In this document: positions 1 to 7,674 of the stretch, piece after piece
Position numbering within the stretch: position 1 is the stretch's first letter
Layout: each line of letters begins with the position of its first letter
Assembly (NCBI GenBank): GCA_002419215.1
Contig: DIFQ01000105.1
Location: 1-28,498 of the forward strand
DNA from: Syntrophaceae bacterium UBA5744
Lineage (GTDB): Bacteria; Desulfobacterota; Syntrophia; Syntrophales; UBA2192
Direction: 5' to 3'
Length of the DNA stretch: 28,498 bases
Notes under the pieces: generated by a model
Seen by the model: the letters and a program-made list of their open reading frames with translations, nothing else
What the model was told of the DNA's origin: nothing
Databases searched by the model: none
Position numbers and translations under genes: made by a program

Positions 1-1277
1 GCGGCGATCATGAGCCCGTTCCAGTCCGTGAGGATCTTGTCGTCCTTCCCCGGCCGGACGCGTTGCTCCCTGGCCCGGAAGAGTTTCTCCCGTGCCCCCT
101 CGAGTGTTGTCCGGGTCGCCGCTTCGGGCGATTTGGCCAGGAAGAGTACATTTCGGCCCGTTCGCGCCCGCGTGGCCTCGTCGAGAAAGTTGCCGTCCTT
201 CTCGACGCCGAAGGTCTCGATGACGAGGGCCGCCTCGGCCGGGCCGAGGGTCCCCCGGATCTCCGATTCGGTCCACTGGTAGAACTTCCCCTCCTCGCCT
301 TCGCTGTCGGCATCCTCGGCGCAGAAGAACCCGCCTCCCGGTGCCGTCAGGTCCCGCAACACATAGGTGAAGATCTCGCCGGCCGTCTCGGAGTACATTT
401 CCTTGCCCGTTGCCTGGAAGGCCTCCAGGAAGGCCATGGAGAGCATGGCCTGGTCGTAGAGCATCTTCTCGAAGTGAGGCAGTCGCCAGCGCGCATCGGT
501 GGAGTAGCGGTGAAATCCGTAGCCCAGCTGATCGTAGACGCCTCCCCGGCGCATGGCAGAGAGGCTCTTCTCGACCATTTCGAGAGCCATCGGCTCGCCG
601 GTGCGCTTCCAGTGGCGCAGAAGAAAGAGGAAGTGATGCGGGGATGGGAACTTGGGGGCCCCGCCGAACCCGCCGTGGCCCTCGTCGAATTGCCCGGAAA
701 GCGCTTCATAGGCGGCGCGGCAGGCCGTCTTGCCCGGAGGATCGCCCGCCGACGACTCGGCGGAGGCCTGCTGCAGGACCGTCGTGACCTGTTCGGCCGA
801 CGAGAGAACATCCCCCTGCCGGGTATTCCAGACCCGCCCGACCCCCTGGATGAGTTCAATCATCCCGACCCGCCCGTGCCGGTTCTCCTTCGGGATGTAG
901 GTACCGGCAAAGAAGGGCTTGCGCTCGGGCGTCATGAGAATGGTCAGGGGCCAGCCGCCGCTGCCCGTCATGATCTGGCAGACGGTCATGTAGATGCCGT
1001 CTACGTCGGGCCGTTCCTCGCGGTCGACCTTGATACAGACGAAGGTCTCGTTCATGAGCCGGGCCACTTCCCGGTCCTCGAAGGACTCGTGGGCCATGAC
1101 GTGGCACCAGTGGCACGTGGAGTACCCGACGGAGAGAAAAATCGGCTTGTTTTCCGCCCGGGCCCGATCGAAGGCCCCGTCGGACCAGGGGTACCAGTCC
1201 ACGGGGTTGTGGGCGTGCTGGAGAAGATAGGGGCTCTTTTCGCGGATGAGACGGTTGGGCTTTTGATCCGTTTTCAT
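1..1277 (-). CDS. DUF255 / YyaL-type thioredoxin-domain protein (3' part missing at window edge)
   Basis: The reading frame starts at ATG 1277 and is open to base 1, so the C-terminal part lies outside the window. About 425 residues are visible, against roughly 600-700 for the family. The N-terminus has the family signature: SPYLLQHAHNPVDWYPW near residues 15-31, then a thioredoxin-like fold with CHWC (Cys55, Cys58) followed by HVM and HESFED. Further on, the frame has features of the alpha/alpha barrel of the YyaL/SPATA20 family, including DARWRLPHFEKMLYDQA and, near the window edge, LTDWNGLMIAA. The biochemical role of the family is unsettled; a cellobiose-2-epimerase-like barrel fused to a redox domain is the usual description. 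It begins 18 bp after the stop of the epimerase gene on the same strand, so the two are probably co-transcribed. Only a weak ribosome-binding site is visible. Confidence 0.93.
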   Translation of the reverse strand, partial: MKTDQKPNRLIREKSPYLLQHAHNPVDWYPWSDGAFDRARAENKPIFLSVGYSTCHWCHVMAHESFEDREVARLMNETFVCIKVDREERPDVDGIYMTVCQIMTGSGGWPLTILMTPERKPFFAGTYIPKENRHGRVGMIELIQGVGRVWNTRQGDVLSSAEQVTTVLQQASAESSAGDPPGKTACRAAYEALSGQFDEGHGGFGGAPKFPSPHHFLFLLRHWKRTGEPMALEMVEKSLSAMRRGGVYDQLGYGFHRYSTDARWRLPHFEKMLYDQAMLSMAFLEAFQATGKEMYSETAGEIFTYVLRDLTAPGGGFFCAEDADSEGEEGKFYQWTESEIRGTLGPAEAALVIETFGVEKDGNFLDEATRARTGRNVLFLAKSPEAATRTTLEGAREKLFRAREQRVRPGKDDKILTDWNGLMIA

Positions 1278-1295
1278 GCCGGTCGATCCCACTTT

Positions 1296-2207
1296 CTACT
1301 TCTTCAAGATTTCTGCCAGGGCCTCTTTCAGCGTGGGGTAGCGGAACTGGAATCCGGCCGCCAGGAGCCCCCGGGGCAGCACCCGCTGGCCCTTGACGAT
1401 GACGTTCCCGAACTCCCCCTTCATCAATCGAAGCATGAATCCGGGAACGGGGGGAAGGAAGGTCGGCACCCCAAGCACCTTGCCGAGCGTCTCCGTGAAT
1501 TCCCGGTTCCGGACGGGTTCGGGCGCCGTGCAGTTGAGCGGCCCCTCGAGGCTGCGGGTTTCCAGCAGGAAAAGGAAAATGCGGGCCAGGTCCAACTCGT
1601 GGATCCAGGACAGCCACTGATTGCCGCTTCCGAGGTCGGCCCCCAGGAACATTCTGAAAATCGGGGCGACCTCGCCCAGCATCCCGCCGTTTCGCCCCAT
1701 GACGATGCCAAAGCGGCAAAGCACGACGCGCACGCCGTGTTCCTTCGCCTTGACGGCCTCGGCCTCCCACTCACGGGAAAGCATGGCGAGAAAGTCGGTC
1801 CCCGGAGGAGACTCTTCGGAAAGATCCTCGTCGCCGTGAAACCCGTAGTACCCCGCGCCGGAGGTGCTGAAAAGGTGTGTTTCATTACCCTTCCGCAGCG
1901 CCATGGCCTCCACGAGATGTCTCGTGGTGAGGATGCGGCTTTCCCGGATGGCGCGTTTTGCCTCGTCGGTCCATCGTGTGAAGATCGAGGCGCCGGCCAG
2001 GTTGATGAAGGCCTCGTGCTCCGGGACCCGCTCCTGCCAGGCCCCCCGGACCGTGGGGTCCCCCTCCAGGGAGACGGCGCCCGGAGGAAGGCTCTTCCCG
2101 GACTCGCTCTTGCGCATGAGCACCGTCACCGAGTGCCCCTTCGCTGTCAGTTCGCGGGTAAGTGTTGTCCCCACGAACCCCGTGCCGCCGGTCATGAAAA
2201 TTCTCAT
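1296..2207 (-). CDS. TIGR01777 family NAD(P)-binding epimerase (YfcH/SulA-like)
   Basis: This 303-residue protein is an extended short-chain dehydrogenase/epimerase. It opens with the Rossmann nucleotide-binding motif GGTGFVG at residues 7-13, carries the family stretches INLAGA and SGAGYYG, and ends in a DUF1731-type C-terminal region (LPRGLLAAGFQFRYPTLKEAL). Length fits the family of about 300 residues. The substrate is unknown; such proteins are usually annotated as epimerases or cell-division-inhibitor-like proteins without proven chemistry. The start at 2207 is supported by GGAG seven bases upstream. That GGAG sits in the loop of a perfect 10-bp hairpin whose 3' arm runs into the start codon (separate entry). 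It is followed closely by the DUF255 gene on the same strand. Confidence 0.93.
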   Translation of the reverse strand: MRIFMTGGTGFVGTTLTRELTAKGHSVTVLMRKSESGKSLPPGAVSLEGDPTVRGAWQERVPEHEAFINLAGASIFTRWTDEAKRAIRESRILTTRHLVEAMALRKGNETHLFSTSGAGYYGFHGDEDLSEESPPGTDFLAMLSREWEAEAVKAKEHGVRVVLCRFGIVMGRNGGMLGEVAPIFRMFLGADLGSGNQWLSWIHELDLARIFLFLLETRSLEGPLNCTAPEPVRNREFTETLGKVLGVPTFLPPVPGFMLRLMKGEFGNVIVKGQRVLPRGLLAAGFQFRYPTLKEALAEILKK

Positions 2208-2228
2208 TGATTTACTCCGTAAATCAAT
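2206..2228 (-). promoter_or_regulatory. hairpin presenting the epimerase ribosome-binding site
   Basis: On the minus strand ATTGATTTAC and GTAAATCAAT form a perfect 10-bp stem with a GGA loop. The loop plus the next G gives GGAG, the only plausible Shine-Dalgarno for the gene starting at 2207, and the last two bases of the 3' arm are the AU of its AUG. The start codon would be partly buried when the stem is closed. The geometry is visible in the sequence; any regulatory effect is inferred. Confidence 0.5.
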
Positions 2229-2282
2229 TCAGTGAATCGTGGCTTGTGTTTTGTGGCTAGTGCAAGACAAAGAAAAGATCTT

Positions 2283-2317
2283 CACTGGTCACTGGTCACT
2301 AATCACTAGTCACTGCT
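2283..2317. repeat. 7-bp tandem array, five units of CACTNNT
   Basis: Five contiguous heptads of consensus CACTNNT (AGTGAYN on the minus strand). The array begins inside the last codons of the FMN-binding protein gene: its TAG stop (2306-2308) and final Ser-Asp codons are made of repeat. On the minus strand the unit supplies stop codons in several frames. A weaker period-7 tract (NGTGNNT) lies at 2238-2265. The same CACTGGT unit occurs briefly again near 21328-21339. Confidence 0.7.
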
Positions 2318-2698
2318 TTTGTCCCCCACGAGCGGAAGGACCTTTTCAATCTTGAAATAGACGATGAACTTGTTCTCGTCGCCGTATTTCCCGGAGACCT
2401 CGGGGTATTTCTTCCTGCGCATCTCGCGGACCGCTTCCGGGTCCTGGACCTCCTTCGTCTTCCTGAGGTAGAGCCTCTTTCCCAGGTACTTCTCTCCGGC
2501 CTCCCTGAAGAGATAGGCCGCGCGGGGGTTCTGCTGGACGTTGTGGTGGGTGAGTTTGTCGGCCATGATGAAGGCCACCGTCTCCTCGTCGATGAAGTGG
2601 GGCTTGGCATAGACGGCGGCATCGACAGCCCCCGCCGAGTCCGCCGTGGCCAGAATGCCCATGCCTGTTGCCTTCTCGAAGTATTCGCTGAGTTTCAT
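2306..2698 (-). CDS. pyridoxamine 5'-phosphate oxidase-related FMN-binding protein
   Basis: About 130 residues, typical of small split-barrel flavoproteins. The segments GILATADSAGAVDAAVYAKP, FIMADKLTHHNVQQNPRAAYLF and VYFKIEKVLPL near the C-terminus match the PNPOx-like fold. It probably binds FMN (or another flavin) as a dimer; the substrate is not predictable. I chose the ATG at 2698 because GGAGGA lies directly upstream with normal spacing; an in-frame ATG four codons earlier lacks a site. The stop codon lies within a 7-bp tandem array, so the last residues (Ser-Ser-Asp) come from repeat sequence. It is separated from the SOD gene by about 300 bp containing two other repeat arrays. Confidence 0.88.
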   Translation of the reverse strand: MKLSEYFEKATGMGILATADSAGAVDAAVYAKPHFIDEETVAFIMADKLTHHNVQQNPRAAYLFREAGEKYLGKRLYLRKTKEVQDPEAVREMRRKKYPEVSGKYGDENKFIVYFKIEKVLPLVGDKSSD

Positions 2699-2717
2699 GC
2701 GTTCCTCCATAGAAAAA

Positions 2718-2771
2718 GTCTGTTCCGTCTATTCCGTCTTTTCAGTCTATCCAGTCTGTCCGGTCATGCCG
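2718..2771. repeat. 9-bp tandem array, six units of GTCTNTYCN
   Basis: Six contiguous nonamers sharing GTCT at the start of all but the last unit, where it is GTCA. It lies just upstream of the FMN-binding protein gene and about 230 bp downstream of the SOD stop. It is the only period-9 array seen here. No inverted partner was found. Confidence 0.65.
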
Positions 2772-2790
2772 CTTGCGGAGCTGCAGGATG

Positions 2791-2861
2791 AAGGTCAAAG
2801 GTTAAAGGTTCGAGCTGTCGTGAACTTCTCCCCCTTTGACCTTTATCGTTTATCCTTTATC
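2791..2861. repeat. 7-bp tandem arrays in inverted orientation (AAGGTYN / CTTTATC)
   Basis: The left arm has three heptads AAGGTYN at 2791-2811. The right arm has four heptads of CTTTATC type at 2834-2861. AAGGTCAAAGG (2791-2801) and CCTTTGACCTT (2833-2843) are perfectly complementary over 11 bp, so the transcript can form a hairpin with repeat-built arms. It is 140-210 bp downstream of the SOD stop codon. Together with the nonamer array this accounts for most of the gap at 2699-3002. Confidence 0.7.
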
Positions 2862-3002
2862 CTTGTGCCTGCGCCGGCCGCCCGAGGCGATCCAAGGGCC
2901 AAGGGCGCGTGATTCGAGAACCCCGGACCGTATTCGGGGCCGGCGTCCCCCGGGAGGTCGAGGGCCTCATCCATGACATCCGCGAGATCGGCTCCCGTCG
3001 CG

Positions 3003-3632
3003 CTACTTGGCGCCGCCTTTGAGCAGTCCTGCAAATCGACGATTCGCCTCCTCCCAGTTGACGATGCTCCAGAAGGCCTCGACGAACTTCGCCCGGAGAT
3101 TCTTGTAGTCCAGGTAATAGGCGTGCTCCCACACGTCGAGCACCAGGAGGATCGAGAACATGGGGTAGACGTTCACGTTGTGCTTCTCGATCTGCATGAT
3201 GACGGGGCGGTTGGTCAGCTGGCAGAAGGTGAGGGCCGCCCAGCCGGAGCCCTCGGCGCCCACGGCTGCCTGGGTAAACTCCTTCTGGAAGCGCTCGAAG
3301 CCGCCGAATTCCTTGTCGATGGCCGCCCCCAGGACACCCGACGGCTTCCCGCCGCCGCCTTTGCCTGCCGGGGCGAGGTTTGTCCAGAAGAGGCTGTGCA
3401 GAATGTGCCCGCCGATGTGAAAGGAAAGCTCCTTGAGGGTCGCCTTCATGTCGAGATCGCTGCCGGCCTTGCGGCCCTGCTCGAGCTTCTCGAAGACGGC
3501 ATTGGCTCCGGTCACATAGGCCTGGTGGTGCTTTTCGTGGTGGAGCTGCAGCTGCTCCTCCGATATATAGGGCGTCAATTCCTTGTAACCGTAGAGCAGT
3601 TTTGGTAAAGAGTAGAAGTGAGGTTTGTCCAT
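3003..3632 (-). CDS. sodB: superoxide dismutase, Fe/Mn family
   Basis: This 209-residue enzyme disproportionates superoxide to peroxide and oxygen in the cytoplasm. All four metal ligands are present: His31 in LQLHHEKHHQAYV, His79 in GGHILHSLFW, and Asp166 and His170 in DVWEHAYYLDY. The start is firm, with AAGGAGG a few bases before the ATG at 3632. The text GGHILHSLFWTNLAP, the glycine-rich GKGGGGKPSG and QIEKHNVNV look more like archaeal SODs (for example Sulfolobus) than enterobacterial SodB; that comparison is from memory. Iron versus manganese cannot be decided from sequence alone. In an anaerobe it would complement the FprA-type flavoprotein at 24079-25266 in oxygen defence. Confidence 0.96.
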   Translation of the reverse strand: MDKPHFYSLPKLLYGYKELTPYISEEQLQLHHEKHHQAYVTGANAVFEKLEQGRKAGSDLDMKATLKELSFHIGGHILHSLFWTNLAPAGKGGGGKPSGVLGAAIDKEFGGFERFQKEFTQAAVGAEGSGWAALTFCQLTNRPVIMQIEKHNVNVYPMFSILLVLDVWEHAYYLDYKNLRAKFVEAFWSIVNWEEANRRFAGLLKGGAK

Positions 3633-3677
3633 GGGGCCCTCCTTTTGTGTTTGAGTTGACCGGGGGCGCTTCCCGCG

Positions 3678-3767
3678 AGCCCCGCCTTGCAGGCGGGGTT
3701 AGGGCGCGCAATCATGTCTGGTTCTTTCCTTGCCGGAAAGCCCCGCCCTGTGGGCGGGGAGCTTCAC
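3678..3767. repeat. dispersed hairpin repeat, copy A, in the SOD/HD-GYP intergenic region
   Basis: Two GC-rich hairpins: CCCCGCC/GGCGGGG (3680-3698, loop TTGCA) and CCCCGCCC/GGGCGGGG (3741-3759, loop TGT). They are joined by a 35-nt linker beginning GGGCGCGCAATCATG. The part 3702-3767 recurs almost unchanged at 18267-18330. The surrounding gap 3633-3976 lies between divergent genes (SOD and HD-GYP) and must hold their promoters, but I see no convincing -35/-10 pair there. Confidence 0.75.
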
Positions 3768-3976
3768 TTCCGATGGATGATGACGACCGGAATTGAAAAC
3801 GGTCTTCATAGAAAAGGCTCACCGGGTCTCAAGCCCCGCGAGCCGCCGGGACGATCTGATATCAAATATTTTACATCAATGATCCGCAGAAAAAAAGAAG
3901 TAAAGTTTCGGGGCCGCCGGGGATGCATGTTCCCCGCCGGGTCGACCCTGCAGACTCACCTGCGAGAGCCACTGCC

Positions 3977-6313
3977 ATGAAGAAGGATGAACACCGGACA
4001 AAGGCCGATCTCATCGGGGAGCTGAAAAACCTGCGCGGAGAGGTTACCCGGCTGCGCGAGGCGGAGGCGGGCCTGCGCGATGCGGGCGCACTGTACCGAA
4101 CCCTGGCTGAAAGCAGCCCCGTGGGGGTCTTTTTCCTGGTGAGGGGGAGGTTTCGCTTCGTCAACACGCGCTTCGAGCAGAGCACGGGCTATCGAGCCGA
4201 CGAACTCATCGGGCAGGACTCGCTCGCGATCGTCCACCCGGAGGACCGTGAGAGAGTCCGGCGCGAAGCGGTCGACATGCTCAAGGGGTGCCGGACAACC
4301 CCTTACGAGTTCCGCACCATCACGAAAGAAGGCGGCATCCGTTGGATCCTGGGCACCGTGGCTCCCGTTTCATTCCATGGCGAACACGCCGTCCACGGCA
4401 ACTACATGGACATCTCGGAGCACAAGGAGACCCGGCGCAAGCTCGAGGAGCTGGAGACCCTCGAGGCCTCCATCCTCGACGCCCTGCCCGTGGCGGTGAT
4501 CGTCCTGCGTGAGCGCAAGATCCTCTTCGCCAACCGGGCCGTGGAGACGGTGTTCGGCTGGGCGCCCGACGAACTGGTGGGCCGCGGCACGCGCATCCTC
4601 TACCGCAGCGACGACGAGTACGAGGAGATCGGCCGGCATTTCTACCCCGTCCTGGAGAGACAGCGGATCTTCAGCGAGGAGTTCCCCTGCCGGCACAGGG
4701 ACGGCAGGGACATCCTCTGCTTCGTCAGCACGTCGCGCATCGGGGCCAACCTCGAGGAAAAGCGCATCGTCGCCACCTACGAGGACATCACCGAGCGCAA
4801 GCGCGTCGAGGCGGCCCTGAGGGAAAGCGGGCAGCGCCTGCACAGCATCATCGAGGGCTCCCCCATCGCCTCCTTCGTCATCGGTCGGGACCACCGGGTG
4901 GTATCCTGGAACCGCGCACTGGAAGAGTTGAGCGGCATCCGGGCAGACGGCGTGATCGGCACGGACAGCCATTGGCGGGCCTTCTATCCCGAGAAGCGCC
5001 CCTGCATGGCCGACCTGCTCGTGGATCAGGCCTTCGAGTCCATCCCCGCGTGGTACGCGGCCAAATACAGGCCCTCGAAGCTCATCGAGGAGGCCTACGA
5101 AGCGACGGACTTCTTCCCCGCCCTGGGCAACGGGGGGAAGTGTCTGCGGTTCACGGCGGCCGCCATCCGGGATTCCGCGGGAAACCTGGTGGGTGCGATG
5201 GAGACCCTCGAGGACATCACGGAGCAGACGCTCGCCGAGGCGGCCCTGAAGGGAAGCGAGGAGAGGTTCCGGGCCATCCTGGAAGGCTCGCCCACGCCCA
5301 CCTTCGTCATCGACCGCGGCCACCGGGTGATCGGCTGGAACAAGGCACTCGAGGAATTGACGGGCGTCCGAAGCGATGACGTCATCGGCACCGACGATCA
5401 CTCGAAGGTGTTGTACGGCGAAACGCGCCCCACCGTCGCAGACCTCCTGGTCAACGGGGCGGCGGACCTGGCGGCCGAGATCCGGAAATGGTACGGAGAG
5501 CGCTACAGGCGCACGGCGCTCCTGGAGGAGGCCTACGAGGCAACAGGCCCGTTCAGCTTCCCGGGCAGGGAGCAGCGCTGGCTCCACTTTACCTCGGCTG
5601 CCATCCGGGACCCCAAGGGGCAGTTGATCGGCGCCATAGAAACCATGACCGACATCTCACCGCTCAAACGGGCCGAAGACGAGCTGAGGGAAAACGTCGA
5701 AAGGCTCAAGAAGGTGATGAGCGGCGTCATCCGGGCGATCGACGTGATCGTGGAGACGCGCGACCCCTACACGGCGGGGCATCAGCACCAGGTGGCAAGG
5801 CTGGCCACCACCATCGCAACGGAGATGGGCCTCCCCGCCGACACGGTCGAGGCGATCTACGTGGCCGCCTCGATCCACGACCTCGGGAAAATCTACGTCC
5901 CCGCCGAAATTCTCAGCAAACCGGGGCGCATCAGCGACATCGAACGGGGGATCATCCGCACGCACCCCCAGGTGGGCTACGACATTCTCAAGAGCATCGA
6001 CTTCCCCTGGCCGATCGCGGAAATCGTGTTGCAGCACCACGAAAGAATGGACGGCTCCGGTTACCCCCGGGGCCTCAAGAACGGCGATATCCGGATCGAG
6101 GCGCGCATCATCGGCCTGGCAGACGTGGTGGAGTCGATCGGCTCCCATCGCCCCTACCGGCCGACCCTCGGGAGCGAGAAGGCCCTCGACGAGATCCGAA
6201 CGAACAGGGGAACGCTTTACGACCCGGCTGTCGTCGACGTCTGTCTTGCGCTCTTTGAGGACAGGGGATACCGCCTCGAAGAGACAGGGGGCGACCATGC
6301 AGGAAGTGCCTGA
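3977..6313 (+). CDS. multi-PAS HD-GYP domain protein, probable cyclic-di-GMP phosphodiesterase
   Basis: A 778-residue cytoplasmic sensor-effector with no membrane segments. A short coiled coil (about residues 5-35) precedes four PAS domains near 36-150, 158-275, 284-415 and 428-560, then an HD-GYP domain near 585-765. The HD motif is HDLGK (634-638) and the GYP motif HHERMDGSGYP (687-697) is intact, so phosphodiesterase activity on c-di-GMP is expected by family. PAS3 and PAS4 are close tandem duplicates (shared ILEGSP/IIEGSP, FVI, WN.ALEEL.G, EEAYEAT, AAIRD). I chose ATG 3977 over an in-frame ATG at 3923 because the extra 18 residues look non-conserved; neither has a good ribosome-binding site. 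It is probably monocistronic or first in its unit. The stop codon is the first base triplet of an 8-bp repeat array. Confidence 0.92.
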   Translation: MKKDEHRTKADLIGELKNLRGEVTRLREAEAGLRDAGALYRTLAESSPVGVFFLVRGRFRFVNTRFEQSTGYRADELIGQDSLAIVHPEDRERVRREAVDMLKGCRTTPYEFRTITKEGGIRWILGTVAPVSFHGEHAVHGNYMDISEHKETRRKLEELETLEASILDALPVAVIVLRERKILFANRAVETVFGWAPDELVGRGTRILYRSDDEYEEIGRHFYPVLERQRIFSEEFPCRHRDGRDILCFVSTSRIGANLEEKRIVATYEDITERKRVEAALRESGQRLHSIIEGSPIASFVIGRDHRVVSWNRALEELSGIRADGVIGTDSHWRAFYPEKRPCMADLLVDQAFESIPAWYAAKYRPSKLIEEAYEATDFFPALGNGGKCLRFTAAAIRDSAGNLVGAMETLEDITEQTLAEAALKGSEERFRAILEGSPTPTFVIDRGHRVIGWNKALEELTGVRSDDVIGTDDHSKVLYGETRPTVADLLVNGAADLAAEIRKWYGERYRRTALLEEAYEATGPFSFPGREQRWLHFTSAAIRDPKGQLIGAIETMTDISPLKRAEDELRENVERLKKVMSGVIRAIDVIVETRDPYTAGHQHQVARLATTIATEMGLPADTVEAIYVAASIHDLGKIYVPAEILSKPGRISDIERGIIRTHPQVGYDILKSIDFPWPIAEIVLQHHERMDGSGYPRGLKNGDIRIEARIIGLADVVESIGSHRPYRPTLGSEKALDEIRTNRGTLYDPAVVDVCLALFEDRGYRLEETGGDHAGSA

Positions 6314-6342
6314 GTGACTGAGTGCTTCAGTGTCTGAGTGAA
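6311..6342. repeat. 8-bp tandem array, four units of TGAGTGNN, starting at a stop codon
   Basis: Four contiguous octamers TGAGTGNN (third unit TCAGTGTC). The first TGA is the stop codon of the HD-GYP gene. It is followed by a small hairpin GCCGC-TTC-GCGGC at 6345-6357. Confidence 0.68.
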
Positions 6343-6396
6343 GAGCCGCTTCGCGGCAAGACCGGATAGAATCAAAGGGAGGAGCCATACCGGACC

Positions 6397-7605
6397 ATGA
6401 AAAAACCTGTCGACACCATCGCCACGGAAGACCGGCACATGCCGCCTTTTTTCACCAAGCTCCCCCTTTCCATTGAACGCGGCGAGGGCATCTACGTCTG
6501 GGACGAGTCGGGAAGGCGCTACATCGACTTCACCGCCGGGTGGGGCGTCACCTGCCTGGGGCACGCGCACCCCGCCATCACCGGGGCCCTGACCGAGCAG
6601 GGCCGGAAAATCATCCAGAACCCGAACTCGGGACTCACCTACTCGCCTGCCCGCGCGCAGCTCATCGCCCTTCTCACGGAGATCCTCCCGTCGAACCTGA
6701 CGCGGGTCTTTTTTTCCAGCAGCGGCGCCGAGGCAAACGATGCCGTGATCAAGCTGGCCCGGAAGGTCACGGGCCGGATGGACGTCGTCTCGACGGAGCA
6801 GAGCTTTCACGGCCGGACGATCAGCACGGCCTCGGCCACGGGCCAGGCGAAGCACCGCGAGCGCTTCAACCCGCTCATGCCCAACTACATCTTCGTGCCC
6901 TACGGCGACACCGGGGCCATTGCCGAGGCGCTGGGCGATAACACGGCCGCCGTCATCCTCGAGCCCATCCAGGGCGAAGGGGGGGTCAATCTGCCGCCCG
7001 AAGGCTACCTGCAGGACGTGGAGAAGCTTTGCCGCAAGGCGGGCGCCTGCCTGATTATCGACGAGGTCCAGACGGGCTTCTGCCGGACGGGCCCGATGTT
7101 TGCCGTCACGGAACTCGGCGTCCGGCCGGATTTCATGACCCTGGCCAAGGGCATCGCCGGGGGCTTCCCCTTCGGCGCCTTCGCCCTCTCCGAGAACGTG
7201 TCGGCAAAACTCGAGAAGGGCGACCACGGCGGCACCTATTGCGGAAACCCCCTGGGCTGCGCCGTGGCCCATGCCGTGATCCGGCACCTGGTGGACAACG
7301 ACATCGAGCAGAACGTGAAGGGCGTCGGCTCTCTGATCTACGAGCAGATGCTTCTCTGGAAAGAACGGTTTCCGGAAAGGATCCTCGATGTGCGCGGGCG
7401 GGGGCTGCTGCTCGCCATGGAGATGGCCGATGCGGTAACGGCCGAGCGGATTTTCGACGAGGCCCTGAAGCGGGGTCTCATCCTCAACCTGATCCAGGCG
7501 AAGGTCATCCGTCTCTGCCCGGCCCTCAACACAACGCCCGGCGAGGCCGAGACGGTCCTCTCGATCCTGGACGAGGCCCTGGAAGCGGCGGCAGAGAAGG
7601 CGTGA
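6397..7605 (+). CDS. class III (acetylornithine/ornithine type) PLP-dependent aminotransferase
   Basis: At 402 residues this is the usual length of ArgD-like enzymes. Fold-type I class III motifs are clear: FFSSSGAEANDAVIKLAR (phosphate-binding region), SFHGRT at 136-141, the glutamate-containing ILEPIQGEGGV, the cofactor-contacting Asp222 in IIDEVQTGFCRTG, and Lys251 in TLAKGIAGGFP as the Schiff-base lysine. By family it transfers an amino group between an omega-amino compound such as N-acetylornithine and 2-oxoglutarate. With no arg genes nearby I leave the symbol blank, since ArgD, GabT-like and other omega-aminotransferases look alike. The start at 6397 has a purine-rich GGGAGGAG about 13 bases upstream, which is rather distant. 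Confidence 0.9.
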   Translation: MKKPVDTIATEDRHMPPFFTKLPLSIERGEGIYVWDESGRRYIDFTAGWGVTCLGHAHPAITGALTEQGRKIIQNPNSGLTYSPARAQLIALLTEILPSNLTRVFFSSSGAEANDAVIKLARKVTGRMDVVSTEQSFHGRTISTASATGQAKHRERFNPLMPNYIFVPYGDTGAIAEALGDNTAAVILEPIQGEGGVNLPPEGYLQDVEKLCRKAGACLIIDEVQTGFCRTGPMFAVTELGVRPDFMTLAKGIAGGFPFGAFALSENVSAKLEKGDHGGTYCGNPLGCAVAHAVIRHLVDNDIEQNVKGVGSLIYEQMLLWKERFPERILDVRGRGLLLAMEMADAVTAERIFDEALKRGLILNLIQAKVIRLCPALNTTPGEAETVLSILDEALEAAAEKA

Positions 7606-7622
7606 CCGCACAAATAACAGCC

Positions 7623-7653
7623 CATCCATGCGGATGACCCTGTCGGCAGGGTC
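7623..7653. other. two adjoining small hairpins between aminotransferase and LOG genes
   Basis: CATCC-ATGC-GGATG (7623-7636) is followed directly by GACCCTG-TCGG-CAGGGTC (7636-7653), a perfect 7-bp stem with a stable-type tetraloop. There is no T-tract, so it is not a classical terminator. It could be an mRNA-stabilising or REP-like element. Confidence 0.45.
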
Positions 7654-7674
7654 CCCCGCGAAGACAGAGAAGCC

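Noticed and set aside
63..2210. Long plus-strand open frame of 715 codons
   Set aside because: It is antisense to the DUF255 and epimerase genes, both with recognised motifs; long antisense frames are expected in GC-rich coding DNA.
3602..3796. Small ORF sharing NHVWFFPCR with one at 18227-18427
   Set aside because: The shared peptide is the translation of the dispersed 66-bp repeat, not a protein family.
4370..5587. Minus-strand open frame of 405 codons
   Set aside because: Antisense shadow of the PAS/HD-GYP gene with no family motifs.
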